Below are positions 44,107 through 55,603 of a DNA stretch of 64,000 nt, piece by piece. Source of the DNA: Agarophyton chilense (lineage: Eukaryota > Rhodophyta > Florideophyceae > Gracilariales > Gracilariaceae); assembly GCA_030374765.1 (NCBI GenBank), contig JARGXX010000117.1, forward strand, positions 372,001 to 436,000, written 5' to 3'. The position numbers were made by a program, and so were the translations under genes. Every line of letters begins with the position of its first letter. The stretch's first letter is position 1. The notes below the pieces were generated by a model. It saw only the letters and a program-made list of their open reading frames with translations. It was not told the origin of the DNA and searched no databases.

Positions 44107-46315
44107 GAACGACCTAAAAGGAATACGCGTGGTGCAAGCGCCCCGCCAAGCCATAAAGGTCCTAACGAAGCCCCATCGGCTCAACCGATTCTGTAAAACC
44201 CCGAGGAGCTTCTCTGGCACCCCCGGGACAAAACCGTAAAGGTACATGGTCCGCCGCCTGTGGCAACGGAACCTCAGAGGGAATTACCAATCGAGGTTGC
44301 AGCGGAGGAGCTATGGCCTCAGCTCGAAGAGCGAGCGAAAGCGCTCGTCACCCTCGCGGTCGAGGATGCCTTAACCTTAAAGGAGAAGTCGGATACCCGG
44401 ATGGTTCCGCCCTCAATGGACGTCGATGCATTTACCCGTGTTGTGGTTGACCAAGCAGCTCAAGAGCTATCGGAAAGGATACCTGAAATGGTGAAACAGT
44501 ATCTCTTTACAGATGCTAGGGAGCATGTTTACCGCGCTGTGCAGGACCTTTGGGTTTCCGAGAGATTCGCAGAATCCTGACCTACACAGGTGAACATCGC
44601 AAAGCGCAAACCACAAGGGTTCCAAATGGGTCATTTAACCGATTCCGAACACTTACCTACTGACAGTGAGTACCTACAAGGTCCAAGGCAGAGTCCAGAG
44701 GTCCCGGGGAATGTATATCCTCAAGACATTTATCTGCCACCAATTAGTGGTTTCGTTCAAAAGGATACCCATGGAGGTGGTCCCAAGGACGATTCGTCTG
44801 ACTCGTTGGATGAGATACGAAGAAACCGAAAAGGGAAGAAGCGGAGGACGAAGAGGGGAAACAATCGAGAGGATGATGCAGACCCCGAATAGTCAAACTC
44901 CAGTTCCGATACGAGTTCATCGTGGGATGATGACCGTAAAGGTAAGAAGAAGAAGAAACCGAACAGGTCGACAAAGAAGTCGTCAAAAAAGACCCGAACG
45001 TGTAAAAAGCGATAAAATGAGTCGCCCGACTCTGAGTCGGACACAAAAATGGACCTAGAGGTGCACCAACCGTTGAACAATATGTTCACCAAAGCGGTTG
45101 ATTACAGGAATTATCGGTTGATCAATAAGTCTTCTGAATACACCCAAGAGGTCGTTCAGAAGACTACTAAGCACCACAAGAAGCTCAGCTTCCAAATGGC
45201 TGGCACAACCTTCGCAGATACGGACCCTATTGCGGTGATTGAGTTTCTACAGAAGTTTAAGCTTGCATGGGACCAAAATTGGGTTTCCGAGGGCGCTGCT
45301 ATGTGGCTATTTCAGTTTTATCTTAAAGGACAAGCATACTACTTGCTGCAGGGTAGGCTCCGTGGCAATACCTTAGCGATGGATGAGGATGGCACGTAGA
45401 TGTTGGAATCATACCCAGAGGTGGTCAATTTCCTTTTGGAAACATACGCCAACGATGAGGTTATCCAAGAGGCTTACTAGGAACTCCTCGCTTACCATCA
45501 AAGGTCTGGGCAAACCGAATCGATGTTTTCGCTTGCGCTTTGGAATCTGGCAACCCGTTATGGTAATGTGTTCACTACCTCTAGGTTAAAGTCGCTATTT
45601 GCCGAAAATGTCGACAAAGCGATCCGTTCCCAGGTACCGAAACTACCTGGCCACTAACCGAAAGGTAGACTACAATGGGCTGGATCGATACTCTCAGGGC
45701 CTTGGAGATACCCTTCGGCTGGGAAAGAGACCACCAGTGCCTCCAACCTCGAAGGATAAACCGAAAAGGTTGGTCTTTTAAATTGAAGACAGCACAACCT
45801 CAGAGGGTAGCTCGCACCTCAACGTACCTACAGGGACCGCTATCCACTTGGTAGCGACCCTGGGGTGGTTCTTGAAACCTTCGACGGTAAAAAACTGGTC
45901 TTCAAAGCGTATACCACACTCGGTACAATCGCCGCCAAGTGCGGTGAGCTCGCACAGGATGCAGGGAGCGAGCTACCATAACTCGCCACCCACATCCTAC
46001 GCCACTGCTCCTACCAACCAGGTTTTGAGGTCCCCCTCAATGGTAACGCGAGACCCCCAAACTGGAGGCCTCGTTTGCTGGTTCTGTCTCGCAACGGACC
46101 ATTTGGCAAACAATTGCGCTAACTTACCTGCAGGGATGAGAGACCAGTTGATTCAGGCTCGCATGCAGAAACAACAACGTCTCTATGGGTCTTCAACGCA
46201 AGCACCAAATAGGTTCCAACCCCGTACACCGGTACAGGTCAATACCATCGAGGAAACACCAAACTTGGACTCAACCCCTCCCCTACAGGAGGAAAACACC
46301 AAATGGTTGGCGTAA
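44107..46315 (+). pseudogene. element B copy 1 gag region
   Basis: Gag-like sense coding with an N-terminal acidic/basic region, a Lys/Ser-rich stretch (about 44800-45010) and a capsid-like part (about 45050-45700, e.g. TDPIAVIEFLQKFKLAWDQN). A CCHC knuckle lies at about 46077-46118 (CWFC..H..C, spacing C-x2-C-x4-H-x4-C). Part of a broken element. Confidence 0.8.
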
Positions 46316-46419
46316 TGGCCGAGCCCAACCTGCATTTGGAAGGCCAATCGATACCCAGAACCTTGACGGTGGAAGACAGCACAACACAACCAGGTCCGGT
46401 TTGTCATATGAAGTACACT

Positions 46420-49400
46420 AACTATAAAGTAAGTGCTTCAATGTGTTTCTCCGATCGCCTTGCGGTTCCGGTCACCTGCGTGTTAGATACGGGGGCCGGC
46501 CCAAACGTGCTGAACTCCCGCGTCATTGAGCCCACCTCCCTACAACAACTCGATGGTGGATGCAAATGAGCGCCCATTAAACCTTCGACGTATGCTCAAC
46601 ACTGTTGTGCAGCTCGGACACCTCAAGGTAAGACTGCAATTCTTTGTTGTCGACCGGTTTACAACAGACTGCCTATTAGGTACGAACTTAATTGACGGAC
46701 ATGTCTTAGCAATCCTTCCTGGTTCCCGTACCGTCGCCCTACGTCACGTGGGGCGAATTGCCATTTTAGGTAATACGGAAAGCAATGTAGTATTCCACTA
46801 TGTCGGGAATCCGATAGGTTGGTTTTTCGCGAAGTCGCGGTTGGAACTCATAAGTGAGTGTTGTCATCAGCATTGTGATATGAAGCGGCATCCTGCAGAG
46901 AATGCCTAGAGGCAGAATGTCTTAGTGAAACACGTGGCGTCATGGGTCGAGTGGCTTACCACGGCGCGCGCATAGTTGCGACCCTTCCTAAGGGAATGCC
47001 ATATTGGCAACGGCGCATGTAGTGGCGATCCACGTGGAGGGCTATACTACCCTTTGTAGCTAGACGTCCATTAGGGACCATACCCATACAGTGGTTTGGC
47101 CAAGTGGCTGACCACTGGGTATTATTTATATATTTATTTGAGCACTCACCCTGGCACACAGCATATAGTGTACAAGAGGTGAGCGCCGACTCCAAGTAAA
47201 GGAGACAACATGGGCATCATGACTATTCTGTTCCTCGCTTGGGATTCCTTAACCGGAGATCCGGACGAGCTCTAATAGATAGTCAGCCCCCAACCACTTC
47301 ACGAGCCGTCTCGTACCTACGTTCCATCAACGATTTACAGTTGCACTGTTCACCCTCGCTGGCGAGTAGTGGCCTTACACCCCACTTCCAGCTCGCTGGT
47401 GTTGTAGCTCTACCATCCCTTTTCCTTCGCCGCAAGCGACCCATCGGCAGTCCGAACGCTGTCGCAGGTGTCTGCTCTCTCCGTTAGAGCGGATACTACA
47501 ACCAAACGGGGATGGTTCGTCAAACCGAAAAATGCGGTATCCACTGAAACGGTCTCCAACAAAGTGCGCATTACCAAACAGGTTGTTATCCCGCCAATGC
47601 ACCAAATATTGGTACCGTGTTGTGTGCGACACCCGGGCTGGTCCTACTACAAAACCATTCGAGGTTAGCACATCGACACCTCACCTTCATGGCCAACGGG
47701 ATTGTCGACAACATCCCAGATCAACCCTTTAAGGTTTGTCTCAGCAACTCCAGCAGTCATGACGTGAAGTTGCCGAAAAATACCAATGTTGGCATCGCAC
47801 CTCCGGCACCACAAGGGGTCTTCACGGTAGCTCACACTGATCTCGGAGAGGTCGCCTTCGATGAAGAAGGGGGGTGCGCAAATGCGTCCACAACCTCAAA
47901 GGTATCGGTAAATACCAAATTGGAATCAAAGCTATCCAATAAGACATCGGTAGACAAAGAAGAGAAACCTGACCCCGATAGGTAATGGCAAGGTACAGTC
48001 CAGATCGGTGAAGAAAACGGCCAACTGCGGGGCCGTATTATCGACCTTCTGGAGGAATTCGAAAACATGTGGTCAGGCCATCTGGGCCAAATTAAGGCCA
48101 CACAGCATCGCATCGAGCTCCTCCCTGACTCGAAGCCGATTTATCAGCAACCATACCGTGCAGGTCCGAAGGCGAGAGAAGTAGAACTCAAAGAAGTGGA
48201 GCGAATGCTCCAAGAAGGGGTAATTGAACCAGAAAACTTAGATTAGGCTATTCCCGTGGTTCTGGTTCAGAAGAAAGGGGATAACCGTATGAGGTTTTGT
48301 GTGGACTACAGAAGGCTCAATATCGTGACCATCAGGGATTCGTACCCGATACCTAGAATGGATGAGTGCATCGACTCTTTGGGAGATCCGCAGATATTTA
48401 CCACGTTGGATGCCAATTTTGGTTATTGGCAGGTGTCCATAGGTGAGGAAGATCGAGACAAAACGACCTTCACGTGCCATGCAGGTTTGTTTCGCTTCAT
48501 GCGAATGCCTTTCGGGTTACGCAATGCTCCAGACACCTTTCAAAGAGCGCTGGACATCATCCTTTCGAAGGTTAAATAGACAACCGCCTTGGTATACATG
48601 GATGATGTAATCATCTATTCCAGATCGGTAGAAGAGCATTTTGCACACGTACGCACCGTACTAACCCTCCTAGCTGAGGCGGGGGTGACGCTGAAGCGAC
48701 GCAAATGCGTTTTCTTTACCAGAACGGTTGAATAACTGGGACACATCATAGGCCCTGGTACCCTAGAGGTTGCGCCGAGGAACATTAAAGCCGTACAAGA
48801 GGTCAAGTTGCCACGATCCCAGACAGACGTACGATCCTTTATAGGTTTATGTAACGTATATCGTCGCTTCGTGAAGGGATTCGCCAAAATAGCGGCTCCC
48901 CTCAACAAGAAGCTCCAGAAAGGTGAACCTTAACGTTTTGAGAATCTATCGAACGACGAAATGGAGACCATTGAGGAATTGAAAGGAGGGCTGTTGTCGC
49001 CGCCAATATTAGCGTTACCGAAAACAGGTCTACCATACACGCTGGATACAGATGCAACCCATGCCCAAATTGGTTTTTGTCTCATGCAGGAGCAGCACAA
49101 CGGAGACAAATTACCTATATGATACTGGAGCCGCGCTATGAATGAGGCGGAGCAGAACTGCACGGTAACCGAGAAGGAATGTCTAGCAGTAGTGTGGAGC
49201 ATGTTGATGCTCCGTCCATTCCTGTATGGTGAGTGCTTTACGTTGCGCACGTACCATGACGCCTTAAGCTGGATCCTCGGACTCGCAGATGCGTCTGGTA
49301 GACTTGCCCGTTGGAGGTTGAAACTGTCGGAGTCTGAATACGACGCAAAGTAACGTCCAGGTATCAAGCACAACATAGCTCACGCTATGTCACGCTTAAA

Positions 49401-49420
49401 CAACTCAGGGTTAGAGACAT
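46420..49420 (+). pseudogene. element B copy 1 protease, RT and RNase H region
   Basis: Protease motif DTGAGPN at about 46486, with a nested solo LTR in the protease-RT linker. RT at about 48170-48900 carries RFCVDYRRLN, SYPIPRMDECIDSLGD, RMPFGLRNAPDTFQRALD and a YMDD at about 48594. RNase H at about 49040-49420 carries TLDTDATHAQIGFCL and EKECLAVVWSMLMLRPFLYG. Part of a broken element. Confidence 0.85.
46786..47500 (+). repeat. solo LTR, family G, nested in element B copy 1
   Basis: 715 bp starting TGTAGTAT and ending ATACTACA, a perfect 8-bp inverted end. Flanks AGCAA (46781-46785) and ACCAA (47501-47505) match at four of five bases, a worn target duplication. It separates the protease block from the linker block that resembles element A. 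A TATA-like TTATATATTTATT lies near 47125. Orientation is not certain because the ends are symmetric. Confidence 0.8.
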
Positions 49421-49425
49421 AACCT

Positions 49426-51300
49426 GTGGACGATGATATCCCTTGCTTTGTGGAGTCATCAAACCAAAATGGTACCGGCGAACTCCTAGAAGGATATCGG
49501 GACTTCCCTGAAGAAGGTGCCTTGGGGAACAATGACATGGCCACGCAGATACTGACCCTAGAGGAAACGAATGTCATGCCCGTAACCCGAGAGAAAATTC
49601 TACGAGAACAGGCCCAGGATGCGTACTGCAGAACCCTGGCTGACCAAATTGGTTTCAAAGGATCACCATTCGATGTGGACCACAATGGCTACATCGTGAG
49701 AAGGTCAACCTTCTATGGTAGCCTTCAAAAGGTGGTTCCGAAGGCACTGCGGCCGAGAGTCTTGTATCTTGCGCACTACCCGCGACTATCGGGACACCCC
49801 GGTGCCACCAGGATGTATTACACCTTGACGCAACAGTTCTATTGGCCTCATATGGCCCATGATGTCTATACCTTTGTAGGTCAATGCTAATCTTGTGTTC
49901 GTACCCGCGGTGGTATTCGAAAGCATCGAAAGTATCTCAAGCTGTTTCCAGCAGCGGGTCCACTGGAGTTTGTTGCGATAGACCTTCTAGGACCACTTCC
50001 CAAAACCAATAATGGGTATCAGCACATTCTAGTGATCACCGACGGGTTGTCGAAGCTCACGAGGGTGATACCTGTAAAGGAGACGACGTCAACAACGCTG
50101 ACGATCGCTTTCTTCAACAATTGGGTCTACCCGTATGGTGCACCACTGTACCTACTTACCGATAATGGTTAAAACCTGTAATCGAAGTTCTTCGAAGCAG
50201 TCTGTAACCTCTTGGGTATCAAGCACTATTTCACTACTGCCTACCACCCGCAGACAAACGGACAGGTCGAGCGCCTTAACCACACATTGGTATCAAGGCT
50301 ACGACACTATACGGAAGAGCACCAAACTGGGTGGGATAAGCTGGTGCAACCGCTCACCTACTCCTATAAACATCAGGTACACCGGTCAACTCAGGCAACT
50401 CCCTTTGATTTGGTTCTTTTGCGACACCCCCCAGGTATTGTAGTGCAGGGAGATCATACTACCAGCACTGCAGCTGGCGCACTGACCCCTGCCCAAGTCA
50501 AGCGAAATACCCTTGTGATGTTGAGGAGGGCTCTCAAACATGCAGAGAGCCGCCTCACCGCAGCCCAGAAGCGGTACAAGGCCGACTACGACCGTAGGGT
50601 AACCAATGTGGTCTCCGTATCTTCGGGACAATATGTCTATATAGACAACCCACCTTCAGGTAGAAGACCACGACCGGGTGATGAAGCGGACGATGAAGCT
50701 ATTGATAGCGATATCAATTCGAAGCTTCTACCCAAATCAGTGGGACCTCATAAGGTATTGAACGCATCTGACCCCACCGTTACGGTTGACCAAGATGGAA
50801 TACCGAATACGATATCAATTGACCGTATTACGGTAGCACCTGAAACGGTTCAACATCGCATGGAGGCAGGCACCTCAGCCCGAGAACCCAGAGCTCTAGC
50901 TCTGCGCACTCGACCCTCGGAGGACCCCACCCCAATTGAGGTAAACGATGACCGTCAACGTGATGATCCGGATTACAACCCTCTAACAGGGGCGGAAATT
51001 TAACCCCAAGTGGTAACAGCGGGAGCTCCCGACCCGGCTCCCACACACGAAGCCTCAAACTCGGAACATATGAACCCTCGAGGTAGCGTTCCCCCGAAAG
51101 ATCAGGACCAATCCTCAGAAGAATTTCCCGTTGACCGTCTGGTGGGCCACACACGAACCTACAATGGTCTGAAGTACACCGTCAGGTGGTACGGCTGGGG
51201 CCCAGAAGGGGACACCCTCGAACCCCCAGCCGTAATACCCCCACACTTCCGTATCAGGTATTGGCGCCGTCGCAAGGAGCAGATGCCTGCAGACGGCTAA
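49426..51300 (+). pseudogene. element B copy 1 integrase and chromodomain
   Basis: The integrase zinc-binding part is at about 49760-49900 (YLAHYPRLSGHPG, FYWPHMAHDVYTFVGQC). The core is at about 49950-50440 (LEFVAIDLLGPLPKT, ILVITDGLSKLTRVIPVKET, TAYHPQTNGQVERLN). A conserved C-terminal part runs to about 50860. The chromodomain is at about 51120-51250 (FPVDRLVGHT, KYTVRWYGWGPEGDTLEPP). Unlike A, C and D, no antisense coding region is evident between here and the LTR. Part of a broken element. Confidence 0.85.
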
Positions 51301-52506
51301 CCTTAGACCTTCGTGGTATTCAGGCCTAAGGAAGGGAGAGAAAAGACGTCGTTCTCCGCAAAAATTGGACGCATATGCGTGTCAGATTACCTACAAGGGA
51401 GGACACGAAAGAACAACCAAATGTAACAGTAGAGGAGACAAGAAGAGACAACAATTTACTTTAAGAAGGACCTGTCGGTTTGGGAGCAGTGGAATCAGGA
51501 CGACCCGTGTTATCGACTACCCACGGAGAAAAACTTGCAGAAATGCTAGGAGCCTTCGACATTTGAGGTATCGTGGAGCGGGACCAATCCGACCTTAAAG
51601 GCATAACTGCAGGGGTATCAATCTCCTCGGAGTCGCCGACTTATTCAAACTTAATGGTAACCGGCATCTCACGTCTCTCGAGCGCTGGTGCTGATTATGG
51701 GGACGACCCACCCCTTCGAGGTATCGGTGACGAATCCACGATGCGGCGCGAGGTGCACCGACGTGGTACCGAATGCGTTCGAACGCGTGTGCGGAGGCGG
51801 CGCCATCCTGTCATTGCCTTGACGGTAAACCGGAATGCAAAACCGGAAAAAGGTCGCGTAATTACCGACAGGGCCGCTCAACTCCAATAAGGTCTCACAA
51901 CCGAAAGCTCCCACCACGGGCCCAGGCCAACACCTCAATGGTTGTATCGACGCAGGCTCAGGCCCCACCGGCGCCACAAGTCAATCCTTACAAGGCAGAC
52001 GAAACCTGAAAGGTCGGAGAGTCAGGAAACCTTCGGGGAAAGCCGGACAGCACGGTTACGATCGCGAGGCCGCCAATTAAAGAGAGCAATACCTGAAGGG
52101 TTGTCGAGCCGTGAAAACGACCAGGCAAGACGGCGCGCGCAGGGACCTAGGAGGGAACTGAAGTTTGAGTAACCGGAAAAGGTGAGATACCAACTTTGTT
52201 AGACAGGGGGCTATGCGGAAGCAGAATCGCAAGCAAGCAGGGCCACTACCGAAAAGGTGTCCGCGAGCGCGCTAGTTACACTGCATTGCCCTCATGAAAG
52301 TCTCTAACTGAATATTTGTCACTCAATTCGTGCGCCGACGTCGTCACGCGCCCTCCCCAACCGATACTGGCGCCGAGTTCGGAACTTCAAATGATCGCGC
52401 GTCGCGCGCAGACACCACCCCGATGCCCGCGTCGCTGTCCCTCGCTCTATCTCTATGGGTTGATCGTAGGAGACACGGGGCGTGTTTCACGGGTACGAAG
52501 GGGGTC
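51300..52506 (+). other. element B copy 1 3' non-coding region
   Basis: About 1.2 kb between the chromodomain and LTR 2 with Arg-rich short frames that are not conserved-looking. The last bases before the LTR, ACGAAGGGGGTC, are a short purine tract. Confidence 0.5.
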
Positions 52507-53140
52507 TGTCGTATACTGGCAGAAGGTCTGACCTTTGAGGTTGCCAATATACTACACTGACCTTGTAGGTGATGGATGCGAGGGATCTTCGGCCATGCAG
52601 CTCCGGGCGAGCTACCATCTAGGTGATGTCAGCCACGTGTAGTGTTGACAGGTACCTTCTGGTTGAGTAATTTTTAGTAATTGTAATTGTAATTCTATGT
52701 ATTTTAGTACAGTAGTTGAGTGGCCACCTGGCACTGTAGCCAGTGTTGGCCAGGTCTCTGACACTAGGTCAGAGACCGTGCCTTGTTGGCACCTCCCAGG
52801 TGATCTGGAGAGTGCAGTCCACTCCATATAGGGAACTGCACCTCCCCCATCCTAATCTGATAAAGACAGGCATCACTTGGGTCACGACTATACCTTTTGG
52901 TTTATTGTTTCTCAACTACCACACAGGCTTTCCCGCGCGTCGACGCCTACCATCGTTCACCTACACGGTAAAGGCTAGTCGCCCCGCCTTTTGCCCCTTC
53001 GGGTTTTCACGGTGCCCTGTTACCAACGATTTTTACTACGTCTACATTCTAAGGTTGAGCGTCACCACACCCCCTACGGTTGAGCGTCACCATGCTCCCG
53101 AGACAAGACAGTAGCATACCCCAGAAGTGATTGTACGACA
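52507..53140 (+). repeat. element B LTR 2 (hybrid middle LTR, 634 bp)
   Basis: Its first 230 bp or so carry the LTR 3 state at about eight sites, the last at 52736. From 52786 on it carries the LTR 1 state at every site, including the 25-bp duplication. This is the product expected from a crossover between a 3' LTR and a 5' LTR, placed between 52736 and 52786. Confidence 0.9.
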
Positions 53141-53290
53141 TTTTGGTCTCCCGACTTAGAAAGCATTTTTAGGTTTCGTCGTACTTTCACGGTTCACACG
53201 AGATTCCGAGAACGATTGGACGCTCGTACACCTATTTGGTTTCAGGAAATCCCGCAAAGCAATACAGGATACCACTAGTGGTCACAAATG

Positions 53291-55499
53291 GAACGACCTA
53301 AAAGGAATACGCGTGGTGCAAGCGCCCCGCCAAGCCATAAAGGTCCTAACGAAGCCCCATCGGCTCAACCGATTCTGTAAAACCCCGAGGAGCTGCTCTG
53401 GCACCCCCGGGACAAAACCGTAAAGGTACATGGTCCGCCGCCTGTGGCAACGGAACCTCAGAGGGAATTACCAATCGAGGTTGCAGCGGAGGAGCTATGG
53501 CCTCAGCTCGAAGAGCGAGCGAAAGCGCTCGTCACCCTCGCGGTCGAGGATGCATTTACCTTAAAGGAGAAGTCGGATACCCGGATGGTTCCGCCCTCAA
53601 TGGACGTCGATGCATTTACCAGTGTTGTGGTTGACCAAGCAGCTCAAGAGCTATCGGAAAGGATACCTGAAATGGTGAAACAGTATCTCTTTACAGATGC
53701 TAGGGAGCATGTTTACCGCGCTGTGCAGGACCTTTGGGTTTCCGAGAGATTCGCAGAATCCTGACCTACACAGGTGAACATCGCAAAGCGCAAACCACAA
53801 GGGTTCCAAATGGGTCATTTAACCGATTCCGAACACTTACCTACTGACAGTGAGTACCTACAAGGTCCAAGGCAGAGTCCAGAGGTCCCGGGGAATGTAT
53901 ATCCTCAAGACATTTATCTGCCACCAATTAGTGGTTTCGTTCAAAAGGATACCCATGGAGGTGGTCCCAAGGACGATTCGTCTGACTCGTTGGATGAGAT
54001 ACGAAGAAACCGAAAAGGGAAGAAGCGGAGGACGAAGAGGGGAAACAATCGAGAGGATGATGCAGACCCCGAATCGTCAAACTCCAGTTCCGATACGAGT
54101 TCATCGTGGGATGATGACCGTAAAGGTAAGAAGAAGAAGAAACCGAACAGGTCGACAAAGAAGTCGTCAAAAAAGACCCGAACGTGTAAAAAGCGATAAA
54201 ATGAGTCGCCCGACTCTGAGTCGGACACAAAAATGGACCTAGAGGTGCACCAACCGTTGAACAATATGTTCACCAAAGCGGTTGATTACAGGAATTATCG
54301 GTTGATCAATAAGTCTTCTGAATACACCCAAGAGGTCGTTCAGAAGACTACTAAGCACCACAAGAAGCTCAGCTTCCAAATGGCTGGCACAACCTTCGCA
54401 GATACGGACCCTATTGCGGTGATTGAGTTTCTACAGAAGTTTAAGCTTGCATGGGACCAAAATTGGGTTTCCGAGGGCGCTGCTATGTGGCTATTTCAGT
54501 TTTATCTTAAAGGACAAGCATACTACTTGCTGCAGGGTAGGCTCCGTGGCAATACCTTAGCGATGGATGAGGATGGCACGTAGATGTTGGAATCATACCC
54601 AGAGGTGGTCAATTTCCTTTTGGAAACATACGCCAACGATGAGGTTATCCAAGAGGCTTACTAGGAACTCCTCGCTTACCATCAAAGGTCTGGGCAAACC
54701 GAATCGATGTTTTCGCTTGCGCTTTGGAATCTGGCAACCCGTTATGGTAATGTGTTCACTACCTCTAGGTTAAAGTCGCTATTTGCCGAAAATGTCGACA
54801 AAGCGATCCGTTCCCAGGTACCGAAACTACCTGGCCACTAACCGAAAGGTAGACTACAATGGGCTGGATCGATACTCTCAGGGCCTTGGAGATACCCTTC
54901 GGCTGGGAAAGAGACCACCAGTGCTTCCAACCTCGAAGGATAAACCGAAAAGGTTGGTCTTTTAAATTGAAGACAGCACAACCTCAGAGGGTAGCTCGCA
55001 CCTCAACGTACCTACAGGGACCGCTATCCACTTGGTAGCGACCCTGGGGTGGTTCTTGAAACCTTCGACGGTAAAAAACTGGTCTTCAAAGCGTATACCA
55101 CACTCGGTACAATCGCCGCCAAATGCGGTGAGCTCGCACAGGATGCAGGGAGCGAGCTACCATAACTCGCCACCCACATCCTACGCCACTGCTCCTACCA
55201 ACCAGGTTTTGAGGTCCCCCTCAATGGTAACGCGAGACCCCCAAACTGGAGGCCTCGTTTGCTGGTTCTGTCTCGCAACGGACCATTTGGCAAACAATTG
55301 CGCTAACTTACCTGCAGGGATGAGAGACCAGTTGATTCAGGCTCGCATGCAGAAACAACAACGTCTCTATGGGTCTTCAACGCAAGCACCAAATAGGTTC
55401 CAACCCCGTACACCGGTACAGGTCAATACCATCGAGGAAACACCAAACTTGGACTCAACCCCTCCCCTACAGGAGGAAAACACCAAATGGTTGGCGTAA
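53291..55499 (+). pseudogene. element B copy 2 gag region
   Basis: Same parts as copy 1, shifted by 9184 bases. Capsid-like part at about 54230-54890 and CCHC knuckle at about 55261-55302. Part of a broken element. Confidence 0.8.
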
Positions 55500-55603
55500 T
55501 GGCCGAGCCCAACCTGCATTTGGAAGGCCAATCGATACCCAGAACCTTGACGGTGGAAGACAGCACAACACAACCAGGTCCGGTTTGTCATATGAAGTAC
55601 ACT

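Noticed and set aside
51669-51977. Antisense coding region in element B comparable to A, C and D
   Set aside because: The minus-strand frame is short, has none of the conserved blocks and overlaps similar-length plus-strand frames.
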